Positions 42,210 through 55,181 of a stretch of 64,000 nucleotides of DNA are shown one piece after another. Where the stretch lies: assembly GCA_946122785.1 (NCBI GenBank), contig CAMGYJ010000002.1, forward strand, positions 13,900,839 to 13,964,838, in the 5' to 3' direction. Under the pieces are notes generated by a model, which saw only the letters and a program-made list of their open reading frames with translations, was not told the origin of the DNA and searched no databases. The translations under genes were made by a program, and so were the position numbers. The stretch comes from Linum tenue (lineage: Eukaryota; Streptophyta; Magnoliopsida; Malpighiales; Linaceae). Every line of letters begins with the position of its first letter. Position 1 is the stretch's first letter.

Positions 42210-44568
42210 TATTAAATATACTATAATATTTTAGACGAATATATACATCCGGATCAAAATACTACAACACCTCTGATTTTTTAAATTCAATATATAATTC
42301 TTGATCATGAATAAAATAACAAAATTTAAAAGCCCATTCTAACATTTTGTTACCAATTTTATACATAAAATTATATAGATTCACTTTGTATTTAAATTTT
42401 ATTTATAAAATAATAAAAAATAAAAGTACATGTATTCCCCTCCCAACTCAACCCTTGAGTTTTTCTCAAATGACATTCTAGTACTCCACATTACAATATT
42501 ACTGTTTCTCGTCATCTTCTCATTTTTTTCTAATCATCGATTGTCAATTTTTCGTTCCATTACACCAAAAGGGTATCGTCTATGAAATTTCAAGTTTCAA
42601 ATTAAAACATTTCTTGTATCAATCCAGACAATCTCTAAATTAATGCTCACCTCATTAATCTCATCGAATCTATCTCTTCCAAACTAGTCAACAACTTTTA
42701 ACCCGTCTGAGTTAACATCACATGTAAAGAGCCTAAATTCTATAAAGTCTTAGTCGATCACTGCAGACAGATAGATAATTCGTCTGCTGATCTTACAAAA
42801 AGCTTGTATTATCAATCAATATTCTTCATCTGTAGTCTCTCCTATTTGCTGATCTTACAAAAAACTTGTATTATCAATTAATATTCTTCATCTTTAGTCT
42901 CTCCTATCATATGTATGCATCTCTCTTGTGAAACAACCACTCGTTGTCTTTCGGTCACATCTATTAATTCTTAAATGTTTTTAGAATTCCTCCAAACTTG
43001 TATTTTTGTGCTCTAAAGTAGGAGCACCAACCCAAGTCCCTTGAATTGTGTGGTTTAACATTTAAGGATAATATTAGAGAATATGTAAATAAATTTAATA
43101 AAAATGAAAAATGTTTAAATCACATAGCTATTCACATTCAGATGAATAATTTTCTAGCCGTTAATAATATTTAATATAAAATACACTCAATAGATGCACT
43201 TATTATTCGAATTTGGTTGCTAGAGGAAATAAAATTTCAATCAACTACTACTAAAAGCCAAAGATTATGAAAGAGTACTGGAAGTTATACCGGAAAAGTC
43301 AGTGGTAGGGTATTTTGTACTAAAATCACGATTCACGGTAGTTCAAGCATTTCCTACCGCTAAAGCCACATATTGGTTGGGTCGGGTACCTGATATTTCT
43401 GGTCCAACCGGACGGTACGATAGAGTTTCTAAAATATTGTTAATTGCACATTTAATAAGTTTACTTCTTGTTAGACCTGATAAGCAAAAGCCTGACTTGG
43501 TAGGTACTCCAATAAAACATGGCACACAATAAATCTCAATTGCTCACTCATGACCCTAATCAATCAAATAAGACCCAACATGCACCTAGATCTAGGAAAT
43601 ACATGCTCAACGACTATACAGATGAGAAAAATGTCAACGCCGAAGAGAGAAGATAATGAACCGTAGGGCCACACGTCATTCTGGTTCGTCAAATTGATGA
43701 TCAGTCATTTTAAGTAATAACGAATATTGAGACCACTTAAAAGGACAAACATAGTGCCATAAATAGGCGTGCACCTTATCCATTATTAAATGCGTTAAGA
43801 TAGTCCATACACAAACTCATGTACCTGGACATACCATTAATAATGTTTAACCTGATTTCCTAGTATAAACAGAGGCAACGTATCTAAAGAGGGTATACAC
43901 TAATACAAATTTTTTCCAACATTCAACTTGAAAATCTATTTGTATATGAGTCTCATTAGCCTCCTACGCCTATAAATTTTCTTTCTCTCTTCATATTTTC
44001 CTGATAACATTTTGATACTTTTCCTTCTTCACTGTCATAATATTATCACAGCACCAATCCATCCACCTATTCTCCCTCTAATCCAAACTTTCTCGGTCCA
44101 CCAGGTTTTTGGCTGATATTGAAAGCCACCCATCACAATCACACATTTTGAAAAATTAGCCTTACAGAAACTCCTCCGCGTGCTTGAAATTTGAAATGGG
44201 GCATCATGTTTTCCCATTTCACTTTTATATTAAGATTGATTTAGAGAATTTGAGTTAGATCTACTTAGATATTAAAATAAAACTTCTAAATTTCGAGATA
44301 CGAAAACAATTTTTATTGAATAATTGGGTTAGTTTGCAAAATTTATTTAATGAGTGAGGATTATCTACTTTCTCTATTTCCTACTTGACAGTCAAAAATT
44401 TATCAGAATATAAAAAATGAGCTACTTCCTCTAGTTTCTACATTTTCTCTATTTCCAACAAATTTCAAATGGAACTTATGCAAATTACTGAAGCTAATTT
44501 TCAAAATGGTCCCATGACAAAATTACGGCTTTGGCATGGTTTTAGCCTAATACGAGCACAGTTGTGTT
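42210..44568. other. Gene-free spacer
   Basis: AT-rich. A direct repeat of about 60 bp (tgctgatcttacaaaaa.cttgtattatcaat) occurs at 42786 and 42848. A fragment with gaaatttgaaatggggc at about 44189 belongs to the inverted-repeat family described at 49530. Confidence 0.4.
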
Positions 44569-45421
44569 TGATAGGGATCAAAGCGCGCAACTCAATTCTT
44601 CCTCAATGAAGCTTGAATTCAAACAACTTAAAACGAAAATAAACGGACCAAATGTGCAATCTTTCATGTGGAAGAAGGCTCGATTGATTTTGGGCGAAGC
44701 TCGGCCACGATTGATGGTGTTTTCAATCGATACGAAGCAAACTTGTTGCTGGAACTCAACCAACACACAAGAACTTGGTGACAAGTCACAATTTCATTCA
44801 AATCTTCTCTGCCCTTTAAATAAACTCTCAACTACGTTAATTAACCCTAAACAAACAAGGAAAAACGAGTTCTAATTTTGATTGAACAAGGAAACAAAAT
44901 CCTATCTTGACAAGGAAACAAAACTCGATGGCTTTACACCCAAGCGACTGCCTTCCTGCGCAAGTAACCATTCCACCGTCCATAGCCACTTTGAAGCTCT
45001 TAATCCTAGTGTTCCAGGAAGATTCAATCCAAACCGGCTTCAGTCGTTTGCTCTCCTAGCCTTGTAGTACAAGTTCCAACTCCCAGCTTCCCTCGATGAT
45101 GCTCCATCTGAATTGAATAGCCTCCAAAGATGGTCTCTTGGAATGTTTCAAGACTTAGCCAAAAACAGGCAATCTCCCAGTTTTACCATAGCAACTTGAC
45201 ACTTCTTGTCCTTGGGCTTAGAGGCTTGACCTTGTGAAGACAACCATCCAGAATGATAAACAAACACTTGTTCTTCACCCTCCACCCTTCCTCTCACATT
45301 TCCATCAATCAGAATGTACGATATGAACCTGTAAAGTAAGCACCACGAAACAATTCAAACATTTGGCCAAATTTGTCCATTTTTCATCCCAACGTTGATT
45401 GATCCAATTGGGATCATATCA
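44569..45421 (-). mobile_element. Possible solo LTR or LTR fragment
   Basis: Read on the minus strand, this 853-bp block starts TGATATGATCCC and ends GGATCAAAG-complement to TATCA. It contains a tttatttaaaggg TATA-like stretch followed by transcribed-looking sequence without an ORF. Ends of TG..CA type are present, but I found no 5-bp duplication. The assignment is tentative. Confidence 0.35.
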
Positions 45422-47099
45422 TAGCCTACACGTTTAAAGTATAAAATGTTTCCTAAATTTTCCCTCCACAAAATGCTTTGAATGCATGGAATTTGAAATG
45501 GAGCTGGTAGTTTTCATTTTCTACTATTAATTAAAGTGTAGATTAATTATCTCTTTCGCCACAAAAAATTAATAAGTATAATTATCTCTCCTAATATTTT
45601 CCTAGTCCCTACGTTACGGACCTAAAACTAAAATTGAAAGGAGGGTTGATTAATTAAAAGCTAATATACACTCTAATTAATCTTAGGATATTAAAACTGC
45701 CACCCCCATTCAAAAATCTTTGCCTCCAGAATGATTTTCAAAGGGTAGTTTGGGAAGTGGAAAATTTGTATTTCCGGGTTGGCCGCTGCAGGTGTGGTGT
45801 TTGGACCTTATTTTTGTTTCGCTACCCAAATGAGAAACCGGCTCATTTCCCTCCCCATTGCGCTGATGGTTTCCGCCTGACCTCCATTTTCTTGGACCCA
45901 CTTTCTTCTCTCCATTTTTCCGCTTCACAAGCTCACCTTTGTAGTTCAACACTCTAATTTCATACATCCGACAGACGGTTTTCCATACTCTCCATAGACA
46001 ACAACTCCTCTCATCTTTTTTTTCTGCTTCGCATCATTTTCTCTATCGTCGTAAATCCAAAAGCCTCTATTATCAGTAGGGAGGTCTCAAGATTCATCGG
46101 TATTTGTCCATTCTCTATGCCTGTCGCCTGACCGATTTGTCTTCATTTCAGATGCAACAATTCTCTTCGCATTGCATAAACTGTTTCCAAAATTGTTCCT
46201 CCACAAAACGCTATGGATGCAGGGAATTTGAAATGGAACCGCCAATTGAAAGAATTTTGTCATATGTTTTATTGAACTCAAATGTGCTGCTAGATGGGAG
46301 CTAACTTTGGTTTAAATTTTGATTGATGGTGAGGGATGGAGAATAAGCGGAAAAGAAAGATAGAAAATGGGTTGGAATGAGAGGTCATGTGACTATTCAT
46401 TTGTCCATCTTAATATTCATTTTTTGTTAGTGAATATTTCCTTTCTTTTTGTGGCTTTTCTTTTTTATTTAAGTTCATTAGAATAAAATGCAAAAAAACT
46501 TCAAGTTGTCAAGTTAACACAAAAAATGTCACGTTAGTGTATCCAGTTAATATAATCACCATAGGTATGATGGTGGTGTTAAGTTTAACATATTTCATGT
46601 ATGGAATGACTATATTTGTAGTATAAAAGCTTACTACTTTTGTCACAAATGTCGACGTTTTGGTTATATTTTGCAAGGATAGAAAACCATGTTGTACCGA
46701 CGGTTCAACTAGAAAAACCTCCTATCGGAAGCAAAACCAGTAGGCGGTATTTAGCGGTATGAAATGGTTGAACCACAATTAAATCATGGTTTCAGCATAA
46801 ATACTTAATCGTTGACTTTTCCGGTACACCTTTTCAATCCATGGTATTTTGTCTAAACTAAACAACACACATGATTAAATATTTAATAATCAAATCACTG
46901 TTACTTGAGTTTTGATTTCATATTAATTTCATTCTATAAGATATCACTAATTAAGTTCAAATAAAATATAAAACATCATATACCAAATATGTCTCTAGTG
47001 TTGAATTAAAGAAATTGCAACAAATACAATGTAGTAGTTTAGTTGCTTTTACTTTTACTTTAATTTTTTTTTTAGACTTTGCTATGGTGACAAACTTGC
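45422..47099. other. Spacer with repeat fragments
   Basis: Two diverged copies of ctccacaaaa.gct.tg, followed by ggaatttgaaatgga, lie at about 45465-45510 and 46198-46240. They belong to the inverted-repeat family seen at 49530-51450. A GC-richer stretch at 45740-46300 has no identifiable coding frame. An ACCGG-like fragment lies at about 46690-46850. Confidence 0.4.
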
Positions 47100-47104
47100 A
47101 CTTT

Positions 47105-48140
47105 TAGGTCAACCTTATATAGGATTAGGTCGACCTAATATGCACTTTTAGGTCGACCTTATAAAGGATTAGGTCAACCTAATCAGTCGTTTCAGTTTTG
47201 TGAGGTTCAACGACGCGGTTGACCTTTTATAGCAAATGGTCGACCTCTTTGGTTAGCGAACAGAATGAACGGTCGACCCAAATACTACCTCATAGGCAGA
47301 CCATTTTGATTAACTGAGGTCGTCCGCATAAGTACGAGGTCGACCGCGTGCACACCGTAGCCGTATTGGATAAGGATTCCAACGCCATAAAGGTAAACCT
47401 AACATATCTACCACTTAATTCGACCCATTCTCGTTCTAAATATCTATAAATACGAATATATGTTACCTACACCGCCTCTGAAACTCTAAATTAGGTTTTT
47501 TTTAACGGTTAGAGCTTTTGTGAAGAAGATCCTTTGCAGTTGCTGTTGTACGTGATTCAAGAGGTCGACCACGTCGAAGGTGAGGTCGACCTAATGTAGC
47601 TATCAACGTCATCTTGTCTAATGCGTAATTTGCACCGTTTAATTTGATGTTTTGTTGCATGCAGAATATCATTTGGTCGACCCGTATCTCAATCAGGTCG
47701 ACCTATATTTGACAATTGCTCGAAATTGAATTTAGGGCACCCACATCAACATACATAAGCAAAAAAGACATCAACCGGATTAGGTCGACCTCGTACCAGA
47801 TTAGGTCGACCGCGAAACCAACACTCTTGATCTTCATTTTACGTCAAATGGTGATGGATAAATGGATACAACACTTCTCTTCTATCTTGTCGACCTCTTT
47901 CTGTAAACGGTCGACCATTTTGTTAATGACCGCCATCATGTAGTCGACCTATATACCTTTACAGTCGAACATTTTGCTTCTGGCGCCAATGAAAAGGTCG
48001 ACCAATGTTTTATTTGGTTGACCAACAATGACAACTTAAACTACAAACGGTCGACCACTACATTTTAAAGGTCGACCGTGATAAGTCATCAGGGTGCCCA
48101 CATTAGTGTATTCGGTCGACTACTGTTAGGATTAGGTCGA
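47105..48140. repeat. Dense array of the palindrome GGTCGACC
   Basis: In about 1 kb I count 16 perfect GGTCGACC octamers plus about eight variants (GGTCAACC, GGTTGACC, tgtcgacc, agtcgacc), spaced irregularly by 10-190 bp. A TATA-like tctataaatac lies at about 47448. It may be an LTR of unknown family (compare the palindrome-bearing Athila-like LTR at 4838). Boundaries and target duplication were not found, and no ORF is convincing. Confidence 0.7.
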
Positions 48141-48261
48141 CCGAAAAGTACAAGTTACGGGTGATATAGTCTTATCCTTTGTAGTCTAGTTGTTTATAAA
48201 CTTATAATACTTTTTCTTCATTTGAGTAACATGATTTCAAATCTCAATAATCAAAATTTTA

Positions 48262-48515
48262 TTATATAAACAAATGATATACAATTACTAAATGGAGCTT
48301 CTTGGAATCGCTCCCCGTCCACGAAATTTGAAATGGGGTTGTAGTTTTTTCCTTCAACTTTAAAGCAATGGGTTGTCTGACCAGAGTTCAAATCCTACTA
48401 ATGCACTTTTAAATATATAAACAAATGAGGTGCAATTACTAAATAGACCTTTCTAGAATCACTCTCAGGCCACGAAATTTGAAATGGGGATGACAATTTA
48501 ACTTTTCAACTATTA
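48262..48515. repeat. Two tandem fragments of the inverted-repeat family
   Basis: The units at about 48262-48400 and 48413-48515 share ataaacaaatga, caattactaaat and ccacgaaatttgaaatgggg. The first also contains gagttcaaatcct, a tRNA B-box-like sequence. Confidence 0.5.
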
Positions 48516-48519
48516 TAAA

Positions 48520-48547
48520 CTAGCTTATAACCCGGCCCGTTGGGCGG
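48520..48547 (-). mobile_element. Helitron-like 3' end, same family as 40593
   Basis: Minus strand: CCGCCCAACGGGCCGGG, then TTATAAG, then CTAG followed by T. The hairpin is GCCC-AAC-GGGC with extended pairing. The 5' end was not found. Confidence 0.5.
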
Positions 48548-49520
48548 AATATTCATATTTGATTATTTATATTTTTATTATACGTTTAAGTCTATCAACC
48601 TGTTTAATTTTATTGATAATCCTTCGATCAAAATTATACATAAAGAAAAATTATATACGTCGAACATTAAGAGAAACATCACAATCATTTAAGAATATTA
48701 AATATAAAAATGTATCATTGATCCCATTTTCATAGTGATAATTAAGCCCCGTTAAAATGCTATTGGTTAGTTGATTGTCAAGAAAGATAGAGTATAAAAT
48801 CTCATTGGAATTTACACACGACCCATAAAAATCAACCTCGCAATCCTATATAAAGGGTTAAATGCTCTCCTTTTAGGAAAAATATGCCACCACTAATAAA
48901 AAAATGAAGAGTTGTTGACTCAAGTCAACTGTATACTAACAACTCATCTAAGAGTGGACCATAAAAACTTGAGAGCAAACAAAAAATTAGGGTTATTTCC
49001 AATATACTAATAGACTCGATTAAAGTAATAAGACACAAAATTAGACACTTCTTATCTATAAGTTCCAGTAGGTTCAATAAAGAATCTACCTCCTTCAATG
49101 ATTCCTCGTTTTAAGATATAAATAGGTTGTAATGGCTGCAAAAACCATAAACCTAAAGATCCAATAGCCACCACTCTTTGTCGTACAACCAAAATTTTAT
49201 CCATTCTATCTTCAATTTCAAGAGGCATATGTTTCAACAAAAAATTCAATTTCTAATCCTCCTTCTCCAACTCCATCTATTGAACTCGATTCTATTCGCC
49301 ATGGATTGATATCGGAGTTGAAATCTTCTACTTTCCCATCTTAAATCCCCAACATTAAAACCGTAGTGCCCAGAGATACCAGAAGATTGATTTTCAAAGA
49401 CGCCCTTGTACTGAGTAGTGAAAGGGGCGCAAACTATTGCACGATGTAGGGAATTTCGGAGGAAGTTAGAAAGAGTTAAGAACAAAGATAAAAAAGCACA
49501 AATTTTATATTTTAATTGAA
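48548..49520. other. Unassigned AT-rich sequence
   Basis: No recognisable gene. It may be the interior of the Helitron ending at 48520. Confidence 0.35.
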
Positions 49521-49529
49521 AAATACATA

Positions 49530-51450
49530 AAGTAGACTTAGTGGGCTTGCTAATCATGATGGAAAGTACTCATATTTTTAGAGTTTAACTTCGTGTATGT
49601 TTTTTTATTCAAAAAGATACAACAAATTTGTTTAGTGTAATTGGTACTGATTGTTGTCTTTGTTGGAAGAGACCTGAGTTCAAATCTTGATATTGATATT
49701 TTTTAGGGCTAATACCACTATGAAACCCGAACTATTAAGAATGTGTCATTTGTGTCCTAAAGTATCCCATATGACATTTGTGTCCTGAACTATTTTTCCG
49801 TTAGAATTGACTGGCGTTGACCGTTAGTTTTTAATAGAAAGTCTAGTTAGCGCTGATGTGGCATCTGACGTGGAATTTTAATATTAATTTTTATTTACTT
49901 TTCCATCCAATAAAAAAATATAAATTAAAAATAAAAAATAAAAAAACCACACCTCTCCCGGCCCCCTTCTCCGCCTGCAACCTCTCCCTTTCTCCTTCCT
50001 TTGCAATCACCACTATCGTGCCGAATCTGCACGTCGTTGTTGGAGTTCCAATAGCTGCCGTGACTTCGCTCGCACTCTGCTCGCTGTCGTCCCGGTCACA
50101 ATCATGGAGCGCCACCGTCACCATCCACAACTCTCACACATAGCGACCAAGTTTGGAGTTCCCCTCGATTTCGGTCACAACCATGGAGCACCGCCGTCAC
50201 AATCCACAGCCATCAAACGCTCTACAAGTGAAAGCGACAAAATAGATTGAACCCACAAAATCGAAGGAATCCCCTGCGACTTTGAGCTTAATCAGAGGAC
50301 CCCCTTTGCTCGTTTGCCCAAAATTCGCATCTCCATTAATTAATGGATCTAAAATTAGATTTTGAGGTATTCTAGAGACGATGCAATGAAACCACCATTC
50401 CCCTTCCCCTCATAATGTTGAGAAAAGAGAAGAGAGTGAAAGACACCATTTCCTTTCCTCTTACCCGGTCGAGAGTTATGGGAAGAAGGGGATTGATGAG
50501 GCTACTGTTAGAGGATGAATGGGGTCGGCGGGGAGTTGGACGCTAATCAGGCGCAGATCCACTTCAGCGCCGATCTGATTGAAGACGACCCGATGGCTTA
50601 TGGCCTGATGAAGCAGCCACTGATGGGAGCCTCAGTTCCATCTTCCTCGCGTCTCTTCAACACAGTCGCCGCCCTTATTCAACGTCGGGATTCGAAGGGT
50701 CGAATTCGGTGGATGACGGTGGAAGTGCTAAGGAAGAAAATTTTTGTTCATTCATAAATAAATAAAAAGATTTTTGTTAAGAAATTGTTTTACTTTTTTT
50801 TGGATTTTTTTTTATAAATAATCTGATGTGTCAGCTGACGTGGCCGCACATATGTGCCACGTAACCAAAGGTCCTGATGACCGTTAGGTCAACCGTTATC
50901 TTTAACGGTCAACAAAATTGCTAGGAAATAAATGACACACAACAATCATACATCATGACACAAATGTCATATTGAATAGTTCGGGATACAAATGACACAT
51001 TGTTGATAGTTCGGGTTTCCTAGTGGTAATAGACCTATTTTTTATATGAAATAATTAATTAATTGTAAAGACCAAATTGTACTTCCTACTTTCACTCTCG
51101 TTGCAAGAAATTTGACATGGAGAAAAGTACACAAAACTCTACCAAATATTATTGGAGGAGTAGGATAGTGTAGATAAAGCAGATTTATGTGTTGAATTTT
51201 CTCCATTTCAAATTTCGAGCAACCAGAGTGAAAGTAGAAAGGGTATTTTTGTCTTCACAATTAGTTATTTATTTTGTATAAAAATATATCAACACCAAAA
51301 TTTGAACCATGGTCTCTTTAAAGAGAGACAAGAAACATAGCTAATTACACTAAACAAATACGTTGTAAATTTTATTAAAAAAAATACACGAAGTTAAAAT
51401 CTAAAAAATAGGTGACTTTTGCATAACGATAAACTAGCTCACTAAGTCTC
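49530..51450. mobile_element. Foldback-like inverted-repeat element, split by a MULE
   Basis: The left arm (about 49530-49705, continuing at 51037-51124) and right arm (about 51195-51450) are inverted copies. Both contain acttagtg.gct, tttaacttcgtgtat, tttgtttagtgtaatt, a B-box-like sequence and ctttcactct.gttgc. Without the MULE the element is about 590 bp with a 70-bp spacer. Each arm carries a tRNA-like pair, tagtgtaattggt (A-box-like) and gagttcaaatct (B-box-like), though the right-arm copies are more diverged. Confidence 0.75.
49706..51036. mobile_element. Long-TIR MULE with GC-rich interior (possible Pack-MULE)
   Basis: A perfect 9-bp duplication TATTTTTTA (49697-49705 and 51037-51045). 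Inverted ends: GGGCTAATACCACTATGAAA and, reversed, GGTCTATTACCACTAGGAAA, with TIRs of about 100 bp. The interior at 49960-50750 is GC-rich and gene-like. A + strand frame at 50515-50757 includes DANQAQIHFSADLIEDDPMA, but I recognise no family. Parent genes are unknown. Confidence 0.85.
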
Positions 51451-54040
51451 ATGTAAGTATCTTTATGGTGCTTCATACTTAGATTTTCATATTCGATTAT
51501 TTTAGTTCTAGACTATCCTCCACTCTATAAAATATATGAAGGACATTCATAGGTTAAATTTCTCAATTTCAAACATCCAGCAACCAGAGTGATTTTTGGA
51601 AAGAAAAAATGTCATTTGCCATACTTTAATTGAAATGCTTTGTTTAAACATTTATGTTGGGCTTTCAATCTGTCGCATTGATTTTAGCGTTTCCGCTATG
51701 CTTTAAATTTGTTGGGTTCTTTTTCACTTTCTAATTTATTTTTCATTTTATTGTTATGCTGTTGGAGGGATGCAAACTCTCTCAGCCTCTAAACCTGGAT
51801 AAGAGGAAATAAAGAAGCGGAAATCTCGCAGCCATACTCCATCACCTACTCAGCCGCTCTTGGAACCTTTCCATGGAGCATTCGACCCCTTTCCTGCCAG
51901 ACAAAGCTAATCAAGGAGCACCATAGAGTTCCAAAGTCTCCCCAGAGTCGTGTTTTGCTTTCCAACCACACCTGCATGTGAGAGTCAGCGATCCCAATTA
52001 TCATAATCAACATAAATGTTCATTATAAAATAATTTATTAATGATATCATGAACATCAATAATATGAACAAACAACATTAATAGACAACTGTGATATTGG
52101 ATCATACTATTAACAATGAAATGATGTCTTGTTAATCATCTACAAATTGAAACGTTGCCACATAAGCAAAATCGTTAACCTTATATATCTCATATGAACG
52201 GAAGCAACCAATGAACAAACAATCACTGAAGCAATTAACACTAAAGTCCGAATATCAACAGTTAATAAATGAATCTTCCAAACTTTGACATCGACTGCAA
52301 CAGAAGAATAAGATGGCGGACATATACGAAGCAACGGCGTCGGTTATCGATTATATTCCCTGTGATTAACGATATCCGCTTTGTCTAATGCAAATCCGTC
52401 TCATCTGAAAATTTTATATGAAGGAAGTGAAAATAGGGTAACCAAAAATTCATTTTGGAAAGAAGCGAATGTGTCAGACGGCGTGAGAAAATAGAAAGGT
52501 ACAAAATGGGAGGTTCCGACACAGTTTGAATGTTTTAGAGAAAGACTGAGAGATTGAAGTTTCACATTTTTATTTTTTAAATACTTATTAAACTAATTAT
52601 TAAATTAGAATATATATATTTATCTTTTACCTTTTTTCTTCTTGATTAATCTAATAATTCCTATTAAGTTAAGAAAATTGATAAATAATTAGCTGAATGA
52701 TTGAATCTAAACTGCATGCTATATGTTTATGTTTTGATGGAGATAAACTCCATCTAATTATATGCTTGACAACTTGAGGATTAATGAATGGTGGATCTAT
52801 TGTTTAGTGTTTGTGAACATCTTAATCTATAAGCTATAGTTTTGTTATTTGCTTTGTAATATGTAACCTATTGGTTAAATGGTTATAGATAGAATTGTGT
52901 TGATATTATTATGTGGATGGGGATACGGATTAGCTCATGACGATGAACACATACAATAAATTAGTGGTTTTTGTTTCATGTTTCGGACCTTCAAATTGAC
53001 AGGTTATAATTTTTTTTTGTCTATTTCTCTTCTTTTGGCTGTCTAATTGATTATTAAACACAAGACTTTTTTCATGTACACCTTTTTTGACAATGACTTT
53101 GACTCTCATCTCAATCTCGCTCATCTTCCTAAAGTGTTTAAGATTATAGATGGTGGTATCATCTCTTTTTATATCTAATTGTCTTTCCCTATGTTTCTTT
53201 TGCGAGCATAATTAAAGACTTTTGTTTCACATCTGAATAAGTTATGGATTTTAGGGAGAACAAGATGCAACATGAAGGCACAAAGTTACTTTAACATTTG
53301 GTCTTTAAAGTGAGCCCCAAGTATTGAGCATTTGAGATCAATTTGCTCTTCATTGCCCACTGTTTTGTCTACCTCTACGTTTACATTAAAATATTAATAC
53401 TGAAGTTAACAATGAGGCATCTAAAGGCTCAACTTTTAAGTATAACTTCCGCAGTGCACAAAATATTCACTTGATTTTTCTTTTATGTATCGAGTCCTTG
53501 ACTCATGTTAAGAATGCTCACTGTGAATCTTGGCACTAGGTCATTTTCTGGTTTCTCTAACAGCTTCTACAACGACACTCTCATGCATGGATGCAAAATG
53601 GTCACAAATTCTATAGCATATTAGTTTGTGAAAAACAAATAAGGTTAATGTTGTATCGAGGGTGGTTTTCACGTTATCGTTGTACATCTTTAACATGCTA
53701 CTTCATATTGTTGATCAATCTCTAATGTGCCCTATATGTTCTTTCACAGGATATAATTTCATATCTATAACGTACCGTGATGAATAAAGATGGTAACTAT
53801 TGATAAAGAATATTCGATTAACCTACATGAATGGATAATCATTTTCTTTTATGATTAAGATTGATTTTGTGTGAGTAATGGAAGAAACTTTCATGTTGTC
53901 CTACATGAAATACCAAAAAAATAGACACTATTTACTTTCTAAATACGCTATTAGTTATTTATATTTGTTAATCATTTCTATTTTTTAGCTATACTGAAAA
54001 ATTAAATATTATAAATGACAACAACATATCAAAATATATA
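51451..54040. other. Spacer, possibly part of a Helitron
   Basis: Mostly AT-rich. A short + strand frame at 51820-51912 (KRKSRSHTPSPTQPLLEPFH) in GC-richer sequence could be a gene fragment. If 54056-54079 is a Helitron 3' end, this region may be its interior; no 5' TC terminus was identified. Confidence 0.35.
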
Positions 54041-54055
54041 ATAATCAAACACTCC

Positions 54056-54079
54056 GGCAGGGGCCAGGCCCGATACTAG
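54056..54079 (+). mobile_element. Helitron-like 3' end
   Basis: A GC-rich hairpin (ggggccaggccc, 54060-54071), then GATA, then CTAG followed by T. The preceding cactccggcag is GC-rich in an AT-rich background. Confidence 0.45.
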
Positions 54080-54244
54080 TTTTCTGTTTAATGGTAGATA
54101 AATAATCGAAGAACGGCAAGCAACCAAACTCGTGATTGATGCTTTTGATATTTTAGTATACGATCGGATCGGATCGAATGGAGAAGAAATTTTGAGGGAG
54201 GACCAAATTTCAATAGTTTGGTCCAGCAAAACAAATTTTCGTAG

Positions 54245-54345
54245 GCTTGTCTCTTGGATTTTGGGCTGCTTCAAGGCTCCATTTAAATTACCGGAAATCT
54301 CCCAAACTCCATATTTGGGCCTCCGCTCCATCGTCAATTGAATGG
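54245..54345 (+). repeat. Orphan fragment of the hevein-family upstream region
   Basis: ttttgggctgcttcaagg and catatttgggcctccgctcc match the start of the upstream block of loci A (15745-15810) and B (22630-22715). No gene follows; what comes next (54346-54660) is unrelated GC-rich sequence with no recognised frame. It suggests a fifth, lost gene copy or a captured promoter piece. Confidence 0.5.
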
Positions 54346-55181
54346 TAACACCGAGTCGGATTGGACTTTGTCAATTGGGCCGGGCCCATGGTTCTTCACT
54401 CGGTTGCTCTGTCTGCCAGCTAGCCTGTCTTTTCAACGGTTTTCCGTCCAGTTTGTCTTCTTCCACTCCAAACATCTCTTTATCCATCTTCCCGTCTCCT
54501 CTTCTAGATCCCCGGCCACCACCCTCGATCGCTGCATTTCTTAATGCCATTCCGCCGTCAAGCGAAAATGGCCACGTCCCGGTCAAGAACCCCAGATCAC
54601 AGCCCGAATCCCAGCCTCCAATGGCCACGCGGACCATCCGCAATTTCATCTATCGTAATTATGTTCTACAAAATAACATACTTTAAAACAAAAACATAAT
54701 GCTCGCATTACATAAGAATTTTCTACAAAATCATAGGACTGAAAATTGCCCTGACCCATCACTGAAGGGTCAAAATATAACTGACCCGTCCGGTCCCTAT
54801 CTCCTTGACCTTGTCTGACCCTCAAGTGTTGGACGGGTCAGGACGGGTTGGGTCAGTGGGTCGACCCTAATCTATATACTATTTTTTACAAATTACGAAT
54901 TTATTGATACAACCTCGTATTACACTTACTGATTCGAAAAAATATTTTTATGTGCATCAAAACAAATATCATCGTGTATATCACAATTTAATTTGTAGTT
55001 ATTTCAATTTGAACTAAAGGGAAGATACAATTCGATTACAAAAAATAAGAGATTATAGAATGATCGTTTAACCTGGGATTTTGTTATGAAGTTGAGTTAC
55101 TCAATCATATATATGATAGAATTGAGGAATTGGGGCTTGATTTTTATCTTAACGTTGAATGATATAATAGAAAAATCATTG
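54346..55181. other. Spacer with a GGGTC/GACCC-motif block
   Basis: At 54745-54870 the motifs gacccgtcc, gacgggtcagg and gggtcagtgggtcgaccc repeat in the style of the degenerate hAT MITEs. Ends were not found. The rest is AT-rich without a gene. Confidence 0.4.

Noticed and set aside
44564..44875. 103-residue + strand frame
   Set aside because: It lacks any recognised motif and lies in an LTR-like block. Codon content looks random.
47716..47943. 75-residue + strand frame inside the GGTCGACC block
   Set aside because: Its length fits chance, and several octamers fall inside it without respect to codons. No motif is visible.
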